NCBI RefSeq assembly: GCF_008180445.1
Contig: NZ_VTER01000011.1
Coordinates: forward strand, 1 to 64,000
Reading direction: 5' to 3'
Source of the DNA: Bacillus_AB infantis_B
GTDB taxonomy: Bacteria; Bacillota; Bacilli; Bacillales; Cytobacillaceae
DNA: 64,000 bases
The first letter of the stretch is position 1. Each line of letters starts with the position of its first letter. The translations under genes and the position numbers were made by a program. Below the pieces are notes generated by a model. It was not told where the DNA came from. It did not search any database and saw nothing but the letters and a program-made list of their open reading frames with translations. This document shows, in pieces, positions 6,963 through 14,741 of the stretch.

Positions 6963-8552
6963 TCAGGCCTCTGAAGGACCGCCTTTTTCCTCGATTTCAG
7001 CCGGTACGTCTGTGAATTTTTTGAAATTGGCCCTGAATTGGGCGGCAAGCTCTTTTGCTTTTTCGGCATATGCTTCCGGATCTGCCCATGTTTTTACTGG
7101 CTGAAGGACATCATCAGGAACACCAGGCACGTGAAGCGGAATCTCAAGGCCAAAGATTTCATCCTTTGCAGTTTCAGCATGATTCAGTTCACCGATCAAA
7201 GCAGATTGAACCATTGCGCGTGTGTAGGCAAGCTTCATGCGGCTGCCTGTTCCGTACTCCCCGCCTGTCCAGCCTGTATTGACTAGGAAGACGTTGGCAT
7301 TATGCTCGCTGATTTTCTCGCCGAGCATTTGGGCATACCTCATTGCCGGCAAAGGCAGGAATGGTGACCCGAAGCAGGTTGAGAATGTAGCCTGCGGGGA
7401 AGTGATGCCGCGCTCAGTTCCGGCAAGCTTTGACGTATAGCCGCTTAAGAAATGGTACATGGCCTGCTCTTTAGAAAGCTTGGAGATTGGAGGCAGTACC
7501 CCAAATGCATCCGCCGTCAGGAAAATAATCGTATTCGGATGGCCGGCGACACTCGGATCGACGATATTGTCGACAGCCTGGAGCGGATAGGCTGCACGGG
7601 TATTTTCAGTCAATGTATTATCGTCATAATCCGGAAGGCGTGACTCCTGGTTGACGATGACATTTTCCAGGACAGATCCGAAGCGGATGGCGTCAAAAAT
7701 CTGCGGCTCCTTCTCGCGTGTCAGGCCGATGCATTTTGCATAGCATCCACCCTCGACATTGAAAACTCCTGTTGATGACCAGCCGTGCTCATCATCTCCG
7801 ATCAGGCGGCGGTTTGGATCAGCGGAAAGTGTTGTTTTCCCTGTTCCTGACAGCCCGAAGAAAAGGGCCACATCGCCTTCTGTGCCGACGTTTGCCGAAC
7901 AGTGCATAGACAGGATGCCGTTTTCCGGAAGGACATAATTCATGATAGAGAATATCGACTTCTTGATTTCCCCGGCATATTCCGTGCCGCCAATCAATAT
8001 AGTCCTGCGCTCGAAGGATACAATGATGAACGTCTCGGACTGTGTCCCGTCAATTGCCGGATCTGCTTTAAAATCAGGGGCGGAAATGACTGTGAAGGCA
8101 GCTTCATGTTCGAGCAGCTCTTCTTCAGAAGGACGTATGAAAAGCTGATGGGCAAAAAGATTGTGCCATGCATATTCATTGATTACTTGAATAGGAAGCC
8201 TGTGCTTTGTGTCGGCTCCTGCAAAACCTTTAAACACGTAAACTTCTTCTTTATCTTTTAAATGATCGATCACTTTAGTATAAAGACTTGAAAAGATCTC
8301 TTCGGAAATAGGCTGGTTCACTGGTCCCCAGTCGATCTTATCCTTGACGGATTCTTCTTCAACAATATATTTATCCTTTGGCGACCGGCCGGTATATTTT
8401 CCGGTTGTGGCGCAGATTGCACCAGTTGCCGTCAGGACGCCTTCCTGTTTATTCAGTACTTTTTCCACAAGCTGGGGTACAGACAATTGCATTTGAATAT
8501 TCTGGCCTTGCAATAGAGTGCTGAGTTCGTTTGGGATGCTTACAGAATTCAT
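6963..8552 (-). CDS. pckA: Phosphoenolpyruvate carboxykinase (ATP)
   Basis: This gluconeogenic enzyme converts oxaloacetate and ATP to PEP, CO2 and ADP. It has 529 residues, the normal length. The kinase-1 P-loop is GLSGTGKT at 233-240 and the metal-binding kinase-2 motif is GDDEHGW at 252-258. RSPKDKY near 56-62 contributes to substrate binding. The start is ATG 8552 (MNSVSIPNEL), preceded by AAAGGAAGG; an upstream TTG in frame is less likely. In B. subtilis, CcpN represses pckA in glucose; no operator could be assigned with confidence here. It is divergent from a small membrane protein gene. Confidence 0.96.
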   Translation of the reverse strand: MNSVSIPNELSTLLQGQNIQMQLSVPQLVEKVLNKQEGVLTATGAICATTGKYTGRSPKDKYIVEEESVKDKIDWGPVNQPISEEIFSSLYTKVIDHLKDKEEVYVFKGFAGADTKHRLPIQVINEYAWHNLFAHQLFIRPSEEELLEHEAAFTVISAPDFKADPAIDGTQSETFIIVSFERRTILIGGTEYAGEIKKSIFSIMNYVLPENGILSMHCSANVGTEGDVALFFGLSGTGKTTLSADPNRRLIGDDEHGWSSTGVFNVEGGCYAKCIGLTREKEPQIFDAIRFGSVLENVIVNQESRLPDYDDNTLTENTRAAYPLQAVDNIVDPSVAGHPNTIIFLTADAFGVLPPISKLSKEQAMYHFLSGYTSKLAGTERGITSPQATFSTCFGSPFLPLPAMRYAQMLGEKISEHNANVFLVNTGWTGGEYGTGSRMKLAYTRAMVQSALIGELNHAETAKDEIFGLEIPLHVPGVPDDVLQPVKTWADPEAYAEKAKELAAQFRANFKKFTDVPAEIEEKGGPSEA

Positions 8553-8608
8553 CTGATGAATACCTTCCTTTGCCAATTTGTTTTTGAAAGTGATTACATC
8601 TCAAAAAT

Positions 8609-8637
8609 AGTATAACACATTTAAATTATTAATCTAT
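8609..8637 (-). promoter_or_regulatory. Probable pckA promoter
   Basis: On the minus strand TATACT (8614-8609) is preceded by TGTGT, giving an extended -10, but the -35 at 17 bases (ATAGAT) is poor, as expected for a regulated promoter. It lies about 57 bases upstream of the pckA start. Confidence 0.45.
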
Positions 8638-8822
8638 ACTATTTAACTTTTTTCCTTGTGTTAACAAGAAATTGCAACAATTCACCTATTCTCAAAGGAA
8701 AGCTGCATAATTTTTTATTATGAAGGGTAAAAAAATAACAAAGTCAAGGGATATTCCGTGAATATATATTGACAATATGGTGAACGAAGAGGGATAATAA
8801 GGAAAAAAGGGGAGCGATAAGC

Positions 8823-9065
8823 ATGAACAGCAATCAAAAGGTTATAATCTTCACCAAAAATATCGGCGGAGCCATCCTGGCAGCAGGAATTCTCACTTTT
8901 CTGGCTGGATTTTTTGCAAACGGTTCCAGCTTACTGACTCCTATCGGAATCGGAATGGTCATCGGAGCAGTTTTCATTTTCCTCATGGGCATCTTCTTTA
9001 AAGCAACAGAAGAAATGCTCGAAAAAACAGAAGGCTGCAGACTGACAGTACAGCACAAAAAATAG
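8823..9065 (+). CDS. Small two-helix membrane protein, unknown
   Basis: This 80-residue protein has two predicted membrane helices (about 13-33 and 40-60) separated by a short NGSSLLTPIG loop, so both ends should be cytoplasmic. The tail is charged (KATEEMLEKTEG). No family is recognised. AAGGGGAGCGATAAGC provides a ribosome site and a strong terminator follows, so it is a real monocistronic gene. TTGACA at 8769-8774 upstream is a possible -35. Divergence from pckA gives no functional hint. Confidence 0.7.
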   Translation: MNSNQKVIIFTKNIGGAILAAGILTFLAGFFANGSSLLTPIGIGMVIGAVFIFLMGIFFKATEEMLEKTEGCRLTVQHKK

Positions 9066-9092
9066 GAGCGTCGGATGACGCTCCTTTTATTT
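9064..9092 (+). terminator. Terminator of small membrane protein gene
   Basis: AGGAGCGTC pairs with GACGCTCCT around GGAT, followed by TTTATTTT. Confidence 0.85.
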
Positions 9093-9210
9093 TGCGGAAA
9101 AAGACGATTCGGAAATATCTTCAGTACCTGTATGGTTCTACGATGTGGGTATAGGCATGAACTGATTTTCTCTCTAGACCTGTGGGTTGCCATAAAAAAT
9201 TTCTAAACAT

Positions 9211-9341
9211 GTTGATTGGAGTGGAAGGCACGAAGACTCCAGCGGGATTGCAGCGAAAATGTTGAGACCCCGCAAGAGCTTGCTCTGAGGAGGCTCAACT
9301 TCGCCCCGCGGAAAGCGAAGTGCCTGGAACGCAAATCAACA
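9211..9341 (+). repeat. Palindromic repeat family 1, copy B
   Basis: Complete copy. The ends GTTGATT and AATCAAC pair, and inside them GGCAC pairs with GTGCC. The core shares GGAGGCTCA, CCCCGCGGAAAGCGAAG and CTGGAACG with the other copies. Confidence 0.85.
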
Positions 9342-9359
9342 GCCCTCATTTATAAGCCA

Positions 9360-9392
9360 AAAAAAATAGGAGCGCCACAAAAGGCACTCCTA
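9360..9392 (-). terminator. Terminator of the qox operon
   Basis: On the minus strand AGGAGTGCC pairs with GGCGCTCCT (one G-T pair), followed by ATTTTTTTT. It lies about 60 bases past qoxD. Confidence 0.8.
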
Positions 9393-9397
9393 TATCT

Positions 9398-9436
9398 TGC
9401 TGCAGCGCCTAGCCCTCGAGGGGCTAACCAAGGCAC
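9398..9436. repeat. Relict of structured repeat family 2
   Basis: GCAGCGCCTAGCCCTCGA followed by GGGGCTAACCAAGGC matches the outer arms of the tandem elements at 58084-58337, with the whole central hairpin missing. Confidence 0.6.
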
Positions 9437-9450
9437 TGCTACTTTTAATC

Positions 9451-9735
9451 CTACATATAACCCCAAATCATGGTAAGCAATGTACCAAACACAGTCACCA
9501 GGGCAATGAAGATCGAATAATAAATATTGGTAAAAATCGTTCCTTTATCCTCCGATTCGCCTGCGTGCATGAATACAACCAGCTGCAGGGCAGCCTGGAT
9601 GAATGCCGTAATGACAAGAATCGTCAGCCCGGCCGCATAGGACATGTCAAAGAAGTAAACCATGAGGGCCACTGCTGTCAGGATTAGTGAGAATACAAAG
9701 CCCATCACTTGTTTGCGAGGGAATAATTCGCTCAT
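9451..9735 (-). CDS. qoxD: Quinol oxidase aa3-600 subunit IV
   Basis: This is the smallest subunit of the menaquinol oxidase, 94 residues with three membrane helices (about 12-32, 36-58 and 70-92) and the family segment AAGLTILVITAFIQAALQLVVFMH. It assists assembly and copper-B/haem insertion in related oxidases. The start is ATG 9735 (MSELFPRKQ), because upstream in-frame codons fall inside qoxC. It is the last gene of the operon, 2 bases after qoxC, with a terminator at 9360-9392. Confidence 0.93.
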   Translation of the reverse strand: MSELFPRKQVMGFVFSLILTAVALMVYFFDMSYAAGLTILVITAFIQAALQLVVFMHAGESEDKGTIFTNIYYSIFIALVTVFGTLLTMIWGYM

Positions 9736-9737
9736 GT

Positions 9738-10334
9738 TTACATCAGTCCTTTCAGGTAAATGAAGCTGAAGATGAAGATCCACACAACATCAAGGAAGTG
9801 CCAATACAGTGAAAAGATGAATGACTTATTGGCAGTGTGGGGATTCAGTCCGCGTTTTTTCACCTGCAGCATGATTGCCAGTCCCCAGAAAATCCCGAAC
9901 GTAACGTGGAGTCCGTGAGTCCCCAGTGTAGTGAGCAGGATCGCTGTAAAGGCGCTTGTCTGAAGTCCTGCACCGATATGGACATAGTGTATGAACTCGT
10001 AAATCTCTACACTCAGGAATCCAAGTCCAAGAAGGATGGTAATCCCAAAGAATGCAAGCATCGCTTTTTTATTGCCGAGCCTCATGGCGTGAATGGCCAG
10101 CCCGATCGTAAAGCTGCTCGTCAAAAGAACAAATGTCTCAATCAATACTGGTGAGATCTCAAAGATTTCACCGGCAGACGGACCGCTTCCGGTCCTGTCC
10201 ACCAAGGTAAAATATCCTGCAAAGAGTGTTGCGAAAAGCATGATTTCCGCACCAAGGAAAATCCAGAATCCCAATATCTTTGTCTTATTTTCTTCAGTAC
10301 TAAATTCAAGCGGCAGCGAGTGATCTATTTTCAT
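9738..10334 (-). CDS. qoxC: Quinol oxidase aa3-600 subunit III
   Basis: This subunit has 198 residues with five membrane helices, the short subunit III type. It stabilises the catalytic core and proton uptake. GFWIFLGAEIMLFATLFAGY and THGLHVTFGIFW are typical subunit III segments, and EIMLF carries the usual conserved glutamate. Its ATG shares one base with the qoxB stop codon (TAATG), showing translational coupling. Confidence 0.95.
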   Translation of the reverse strand: MKIDHSLPLEFSTEENKTKILGFWIFLGAEIMLFATLFAGYFTLVDRTGSGPSAGEIFEISPVLIETFVLLTSSFTIGLAIHAMRLGNKKAMLAFFGITILLGLGFLSVEIYEFIHYVHIGAGLQTSAFTAILLTTLGTHGLHVTFGIFWGLAIMLQVKKRGLNPHTANKSFIFSLYWHFLDVVWIFIFSFIYLKGLM

Positions 10335-12286
10335 TAGTTAGCACCCCGCATATTAGTTTCATTTTCAGTTTTTTCGATTTCCTTAACCGGGATATGGTAG
10401 CCATAATCCTTTTGGAACGACCATACTGCCATGCAGGCAAAGATGCCGATTGTTGTGATGATGACTGGAATCCACATAGCAAAGATGAAGGAGAAGCCCC
10501 ATGCAAAGAAGATGCAGCTTAAGATAAATGGCAAGCCGCTGTTATTCGGCATATGGATTTCTTCATATTTGCCAGGGAATAGGTTGTGTCCGTGTTTCTT
10601 CGCATCCCAGAGGCCTTCAGAAGTCTTCACCTCAGGCAGTACGGCAAAGTTATATACCGGCACCGGTGTGTTTGTCGCCCACTCAAGTGAACGTGCATCC
10701 CAAGGATCTGAACCGATATCTCTTGAAGCATAGCGTGTGCTGTAATACACATTGTAAACAATCAGGGCGAATCCGACAGCAAGCCCTGCAGCTCCAATAA
10801 AGGAAAGCATATTCCAGATTCCGTATCCAGTAGCTTCAGAGTAAGTGTACGCACGGCGCGCCTGTCCGTCCAATCCTGAGAAGAACATCGGCATGAAAGC
10901 AAGGAGTGTACTCATGGAGATAATCCATGCAGTCAGCTTCCCGATCTTTTCGTTCAGGATGTAGCCGAACATTTTCGGCCAGTAGAAATGGAAACCGGCA
11001 AGCATCGCGAAAACTACACCCGGAATAATAACCATATGGAAGTGGGCAACCAGGAACATTGTATTATGATACTGGTAATCCGCAGCCGACATTCCGAGCA
11101 TGACACCTGTTACCCCGCCGATTGTGAAAATCGGGATGAAGAGAAGGGAATAAAGCATTGGCGTCGTAATCGTGATTTTCCCTTTCCAGAGCGTCAGGAG
11201 CCAGTTGAAGATCTTAACTCCGGTCGGCACGGCAATCGCCATGGTTGTAATAGAGAAAATACTGTTTGTCAAAGCTCCCTGGCCCATTGTAAAGAAGTGG
11301 TGGGTCCAGACAAGGAAGGATAAGAGTGAAATGATCACCATGGATCCTACCATTGATTTATAGCCATAAAGGTTCCTGCGTGCGAACGTTGAGATGATCT
11401 CGCTGTATATACCGAAAGCAGGAAGTATCAGGATGTATACCTCAGGGTGTCCCCATACCCAGAAGAAGTTTGCCCACAGCATATCCATACCGCCATTGCT
11501 GGTCGTAAAGAAGTTAGTGGCAAATAATCTGTCAAGAGATCCCATTGCAAGAGCAACCGTCAGTACAGGGAAAGCAAATACGATAATGATGCTGGCAACA
11601 AGTGATGACCATGTGAACATTGGCATTTTCATCAATGTCATGCCAGGCGCACGCATCCTTAGGATGGTCGTCACCATATTGATACCGGTCATCAATGTAC
11701 CCAAACCAGCGATCTGCAGTGAGAACATATAATAGTTGGTTCCGACTGATTCACTGAACTCGGTGCCTGCAAGCGGGAAGTAGGAAGTCCAGCCGGCATC
11801 AGGCGAACCGCCGATAACGAATGAGATGTTCAGCAGCATGGCACCCATAAAGAAGAGCCAGAAGCTGAGTGCATTAAGCTTAGGGAAAGCAACGTCCCGT
11901 GCCCCGATCTGGAGCGGCACGACAAAGTTCATGAATGCCATGATGAATGGCATGGCCATGAACAGGATCATTACTGTTCCGTGTGTTGTAAAAATTTCAT
12001 TATAGTGCTGTGCGTCAAGGAGTGTATTATCCGGCACAGCCAGCTGGGCACGCATCATGATCGCATCTGCGCCGCCTCGGAAAAGCATGAGCAGGGCGGA
12101 AATCAGATACATGATCCCAATCCGTTTATGGTCGACTGTTGTCAGCCATTCTCTCCACAGATAGCCCCATTTTTTGAAATAGGTCAAGCCTGCAATGATG
12201 GCAATAACCGTTAAACCTATAGCAACCATTGACGCATAGATAACAGGGCTTGGATGCGGAATGGCAAAACGTTCAAAGAATTCCAT
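10334..12286 (-). CDS. qoxB: Quinol oxidase aa3-600 subunit I (catalytic)
   Basis: This is the haem-copper subunit of the cytochrome aa3 menaquinol oxidase, which reduces oxygen to water and pumps protons. It has 650 residues, the expected length, with about fourteen membrane helices. WGHPEVYILILPAFG holds the copper-B histidine cross-linked to tyrosine, followed by the HH pair in WTHHFFTMG and the haem ligands in VAHFHMVI. The GHPEVY motif places it in the A-type family. AAAGGAG lies 11 bases before the ATG. Confidence 0.97.
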   Translation of the reverse strand: MEFFERFAIPHPSPVIYASMVAIGLTVIAIIAGLTYFKKWGYLWREWLTTVDHKRIGIMYLISALLMLFRGGADAIMMRAQLAVPDNTLLDAQHYNEIFTTHGTVMILFMAMPFIMAFMNFVVPLQIGARDVAFPKLNALSFWLFFMGAMLLNISFVIGGSPDAGWTSYFPLAGTEFSESVGTNYYMFSLQIAGLGTLMTGINMVTTILRMRAPGMTLMKMPMFTWSSLVASIIIVFAFPVLTVALAMGSLDRLFATNFFTTSNGGMDMLWANFFWVWGHPEVYILILPAFGIYSEIISTFARRNLYGYKSMVGSMVIISLLSFLVWTHHFFTMGQGALTNSIFSITTMAIAVPTGVKIFNWLLTLWKGKITITTPMLYSLLFIPIFTIGGVTGVMLGMSAADYQYHNTMFLVAHFHMVIIPGVVFAMLAGFHFYWPKMFGYILNEKIGKLTAWIISMSTLLAFMPMFFSGLDGQARRAYTYSEATGYGIWNMLSFIGAAGLAVGFALIVYNVYYSTRYASRDIGSDPWDARSLEWATNTPVPVYNFAVLPEVKTSEGLWDAKKHGHNLFPGKYEEIHMPNNSGLPFILSCIFFAWGFSFIFAMWIPVIITTIGIFACMAVWSFQKDYGYHIPVKEIEKTENETNMRGAN

Positions 12287-12327
12287 AGGATTTAAAACTC
12301 CTTTCTAGGGTAGCGGGTCTGTTCTTA

Positions 12328-13284
12328 TTAATGGCCTTCATGTTCTGAGTGGCCATTGTCGCCAGATCCGTCCTCTTCCATATCCATATTCTCATGATGT
12401 TCATGATCAGAATCAGCGTCATCACTGTCAGAGCTGGAACCATGGTTATGGCCGCCATGCTCGCCTTCAGGAGCAGGCATGAAATCAAGATGTGTCCCGG
12501 TATAAGTGGATTGTCCAAGATGCCCTGGTTCAAGCAGTTCATCGAATTTTTCTTCTGTAAGAGGCTCAGCCGTCTCTTTGACGTCATCAACCCATTGGTC
12601 AAACTCTTCCTGCGGCATGGCTGTTACATTGAATGTATTTTCAGCAAAGCCTTTTCCGTTAAAGTTGGCATTGCGCCCCATATATTCACCGGGTTCATCT
12701 GCTCCCAGGTGCAAAGTGTTGACCATATCAGCCATGGCATATTTTTGTCCGCCAAGCTGAGGGATCCAGAAGCTTGTGATCGGTCCGTATGAATAGAGCT
12801 TAAATTCAAGCGGGCGGTCAGTCGGTACATACAGATAGTTGACTGTTTCGATATCTTCTTCTGGATAGCTGAAATGCCATTTCCAGTTAGAAGATGATGC
12901 ATATACGACTAAAGGCTCTTTGTCGCCGTATCCTGTAGGTGCTGATTCCACTTTATAGTTGCTTTGTGTGGATACAACTGAAAGGAAGATGACGATCAGG
13001 ACGGGGATACCGACACAGACCGCTTCGACCAGAAAATTTCCTTTAATATGCGGCGGTTCATAATCCTTGCTTTGCTTTGAAGAGCGGTATTTATAGAGCA
13101 TATAAGCAAGCATGGCAAAAACCACAAGGACGATGACAGACATGATTGCCGTTGACAGGATGATGTCTTTTGCCTGGACGGCGGCCTGAGGCCCCTTGGG
13201 ATCCAGCACCATCAGCGGCTCACAGCCTGATAGAATAGTAATGATTGTAAATATTCCTAAAAGCAAAGAATATTTCTTTTTCAT
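12328..13284 (-). CDS. qoxA: Quinol oxidase aa3-600 subunit II, lipoprotein with His-rich tail
   Basis: This protein of 318 residues has a signal peptide with lipobox ILSGC, then two membrane helices (about 40-62 and 85-105) and an extracytoplasmic cupredoxin domain (KWHFSYPEEDIETVNYLYVP). The CuA ligands of cytochrome c oxidases are absent, as expected for a quinol oxidase. The last 46 or so residues form a low-complexity tail with nine histidines and many aspartates and glutamates, ending HSEHEGH. It is the first gene of qoxABCD, with AAAGGGG before the ATG and a clear promoter at 13326-13355. Confidence 0.95.
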   Translation of the reverse strand: MKKKYSLLLGIFTIITILSGCEPLMVLDPKGPQAAVQAKDIILSTAIMSVIVLVVFAMLAYMLYKYRSSKQSKDYEPPHIKGNFLVEAVCVGIPVLIVIFLSVVSTQSNYKVESAPTGYGDKEPLVVYASSSNWKWHFSYPEEDIETVNYLYVPTDRPLEFKLYSYGPITSFWIPQLGGQKYAMADMVNTLHLGADEPGEYMGRNANFNGKGFAENTFNVTAMPQEEFDQWVDDVKETAEPLTEEKFDELLEPGHLGQSTYTGTHLDFMPAPEGEHGGHNHGSSSDSDDADSDHEHHENMDMEEDGSGDNGHSEHEGH

Positions 13285-13325
13285 GGATAAGCCCCTTTCT
13301 CAATGGCTGAAAGTTTAATAACATA

Positions 13326-13355
13326 ATAATAGTGTATATGTTACATAGTTCACAA
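13326..13355 (-). promoter_or_regulatory. qoxABCD promoter
   Basis: On the minus strand TTGTGA (13355-13350), an 18-base spacer, then TATTAT (13331-13326). The start codon is about 40 bases downstream. Confidence 0.6.
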
Positions 13356-13642
13356 TCTGTTATCATCATAAGCAATTTTAAAGGGTAATTCAATAGAATG
13401 TGAAAGGTGTCACAAATTGTTCAAGAAGATAGAAATTCTTTCCGGACTTTGCGGCATATTATTTGCACAACACAAATTAAGGGGGCTTGCCAAAGCGGGG
13501 GGAACTCCTGCGGCTAAGCAGAAGGGGCATTATATATAATAAAACATATATTATATATATAAGTTTACACTGCTTCTATATTGATTGAAAGGTATGGTAA
13601 AATTTAATAAAATGCACGATTTTACAGGCGGGAGATGGTAAT
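13356..13642. other. Intergenic DNA without recognised gene
   Basis: Between the qox promoter and the DCC gene there is no open frame with a ribosome site. A short alternating A/T tract (ATATTATATATATAAG, 13548-13563) is present. Promoter signals for the rightward gene are probably in the AT-rich part but were not assigned. Confidence 0.4.
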
Positions 13643-14017
13643 GTGAAAACGATGGCCCTTTACGATAATACTTGCCAGCTTTGCCAGATGACAAAAAAAT
13701 CTTTCCAAAAGCTTGATCTGCTTCACAGGGTAGACTGGGTTTCACTCCAGAAATATGAACAGGAGCATGGAGAAATTCAGTTCAGCAGCAGGGAGCTCAG
13801 GAAAGAGCTTCATATTATAACTCCTGAAAAAAAGGTCCTGAAAGGTTTCTATGCAGTAAGAAAGCTATTGCTGCTGTTCCCCCTGACCTTCGTTTTCGGG
13901 CTCTTTATGCACCTTCCTTTCGCATCTGCTGCCGGAGTTCCGGTATACCGGTGGATTGCACGGAACAGACATAAACTGCTTAGGAAGAAATGCAAGGATG
14001 GCAGCTGTTCCCTGTGA
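13643..14017 (+). CDS. DCC-family thiol-disulfide oxidoreductase (DUF393)
   Basis: This 124-residue protein has an N-terminal thioredoxin-like CXXC, DNTCQLC at 8-14, where the family usually has DGxCxxC. The motifs LYDNTC and GFYAVRKLLLLFP place it in DUF393 (YuxK-like). A hydrophobic stretch (about 75-98) may dip into the membrane. The C-terminus carries two more cysteines (KKCKDGSCSL), perhaps a second redox pair or metal site. Start GTG 13643 is preceded by GGGAG at 8 bases. The role is unknown; proximity to qox could suggest redox or haem handling, but it is divergent from qox. Confidence 0.75.
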   Translation: MKTMALYDNTCQLCQMTKKSFQKLDLLHRVDWVSLQKYEQEHGEIQFSSRELRKELHIITPEKKVLKGFYAVRKLLLLFPLTFVFGLFMHLPFASAAGVPVYRWIARNRHKLLRKKCKDGSCSL

Positions 14018-14084
14018 TTAACTTCCATATCATATTTTCAGCAGGTGCAGGATGAATTTCTTCTTGCTATAGCGGAGAAAATGA

Positions 14085-14113
14085 TTGACGCCACTACATC
14101 TGTACGTTATGAT
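14085..14113 (+). promoter_or_regulatory. Promoter of the metK riboswitch transcript
   Basis: TTGACG (14085-14090), a 17-base spacer, then TATGAT (14108-14113). The likely start near 14120 is just before the S-box P1 stem. Confidence 0.75.
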
Positions 14114-14132
14114 TTTACCTTGAACGGATACT

Positions 14133-14310
14133 CTCTTATCCCGAGCTGGTGGAGGGACAGGCCCGATGAAACCCAGCAACCTGCTAATGATGCTTTTGAA
14201 AACGGATATATGCTGAAAAGAGCATAACGGTTCAAATGACCAGCCAGCAATGGTCTGTTTTTAGCAAAGGTGCTAACCTGACGCAAGGAAGATTCCTTGA
14301 ACGATAAGAG
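14133..14310 (+). ncRNA. SAM riboswitch (S-box, SAM-I)
   Basis: The P1 arms CTCTTATC (14133-14140) and GATAAGAG (14303-14310) pair perfectly. Between them are the conserved S-box blocks GGTGGAGGGA, GGCCCGATGAAACCC and AGCAACC, and later AAAGGTGCTAACCTGACGCA. SAM binding would favour the terminator immediately downstream and shut off metK, as is known for this class. The aptamer is longer than usual because of an extended internal hairpin around 14195-14260. Confidence 0.93.
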
Positions 14311-14371
14311 TGAAAGGCGCGAATCATTTTGCTTTCAACCTTTTCACTTTGGGAAGGTTTTTTATTTTGCA
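14311..14371 (+). terminator. S-box expression platform terminator
   Basis: AACCTT (from 14337) pairs with AAGGTT, followed by TTTTATTTT. The upstream GTGAAAGG can pair with CCTTTTCAC as the competing antiterminator. Confidence 0.85.
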
Positions 14372-14449
14372 TTTTGAGGGAGCCTTTTAATTGCATATTA
14401 TGGAAGTTTTTGCATAAAGCTGATTTACAAGGGCTATGCATTTAACAGG

Positions 14450-14735
14450 ATGAAATCATACGATCTATTTTGTGCCTGGCTTATATATAATGCCTTTGAC
14501 CGGTTCTCTGCACCAGCAGGGACCAGCCTTTTCAGCACTTGCCTGAAAAGATGCGATCCCGTGGTACGGGACCAGCCGGTTATGCAGATTGTGAAGCAAT
14601 GCATACGCGAGAGCGGGATAAAAACTCCATGTTTATTCAATACTACTTAGGGAATGAGTACCGTATCAATCCGAGGGGAAGAATAAGGTGTAGCGCCGGA
14701 TAAGAACCTCACTCTATTCTTATAAATAAGGAGGA
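14450..14735 (+). ncRNA. Unexplained structured leader between S-box and metK
   Basis: About 375 bases separate the S-box terminator from metK. They hold a possible multibranch fold: ACCGG (14499-14503) with CCGGT (14576-14580) closing three hairpins, TCTCTGC/GCAGGGA (14505-14522), CTTTTCAG/CTGAAAAG (14528-14550) and TCCCGT/ACGGGA (14557-14571). Another hairpin follows, TATGCA..TTG/CAATGCATA (14581-14605), and then AAGAATA/TATTCTT near the ribosome site. GGGACCAGCC occurs twice. It matches no riboswitch class known to me. It could be a second control element, an independent small RNA, or chance structure. Confidence 0.5.
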
Positions 14736-14741
14736 AATCAG

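Noticed and set aside
14045..14227. A 60-codon plus-strand frame upstream of metK
   Set aside because: It coincides with the riboswitch promoter and S-box aptamer, which fully explain the sequence.
14434..14640. Overlapping frames of 66-68 codons on both strands in the metK leader
   Set aside because: They have no ribosome site and follow from the palindromic nature of the hairpins.
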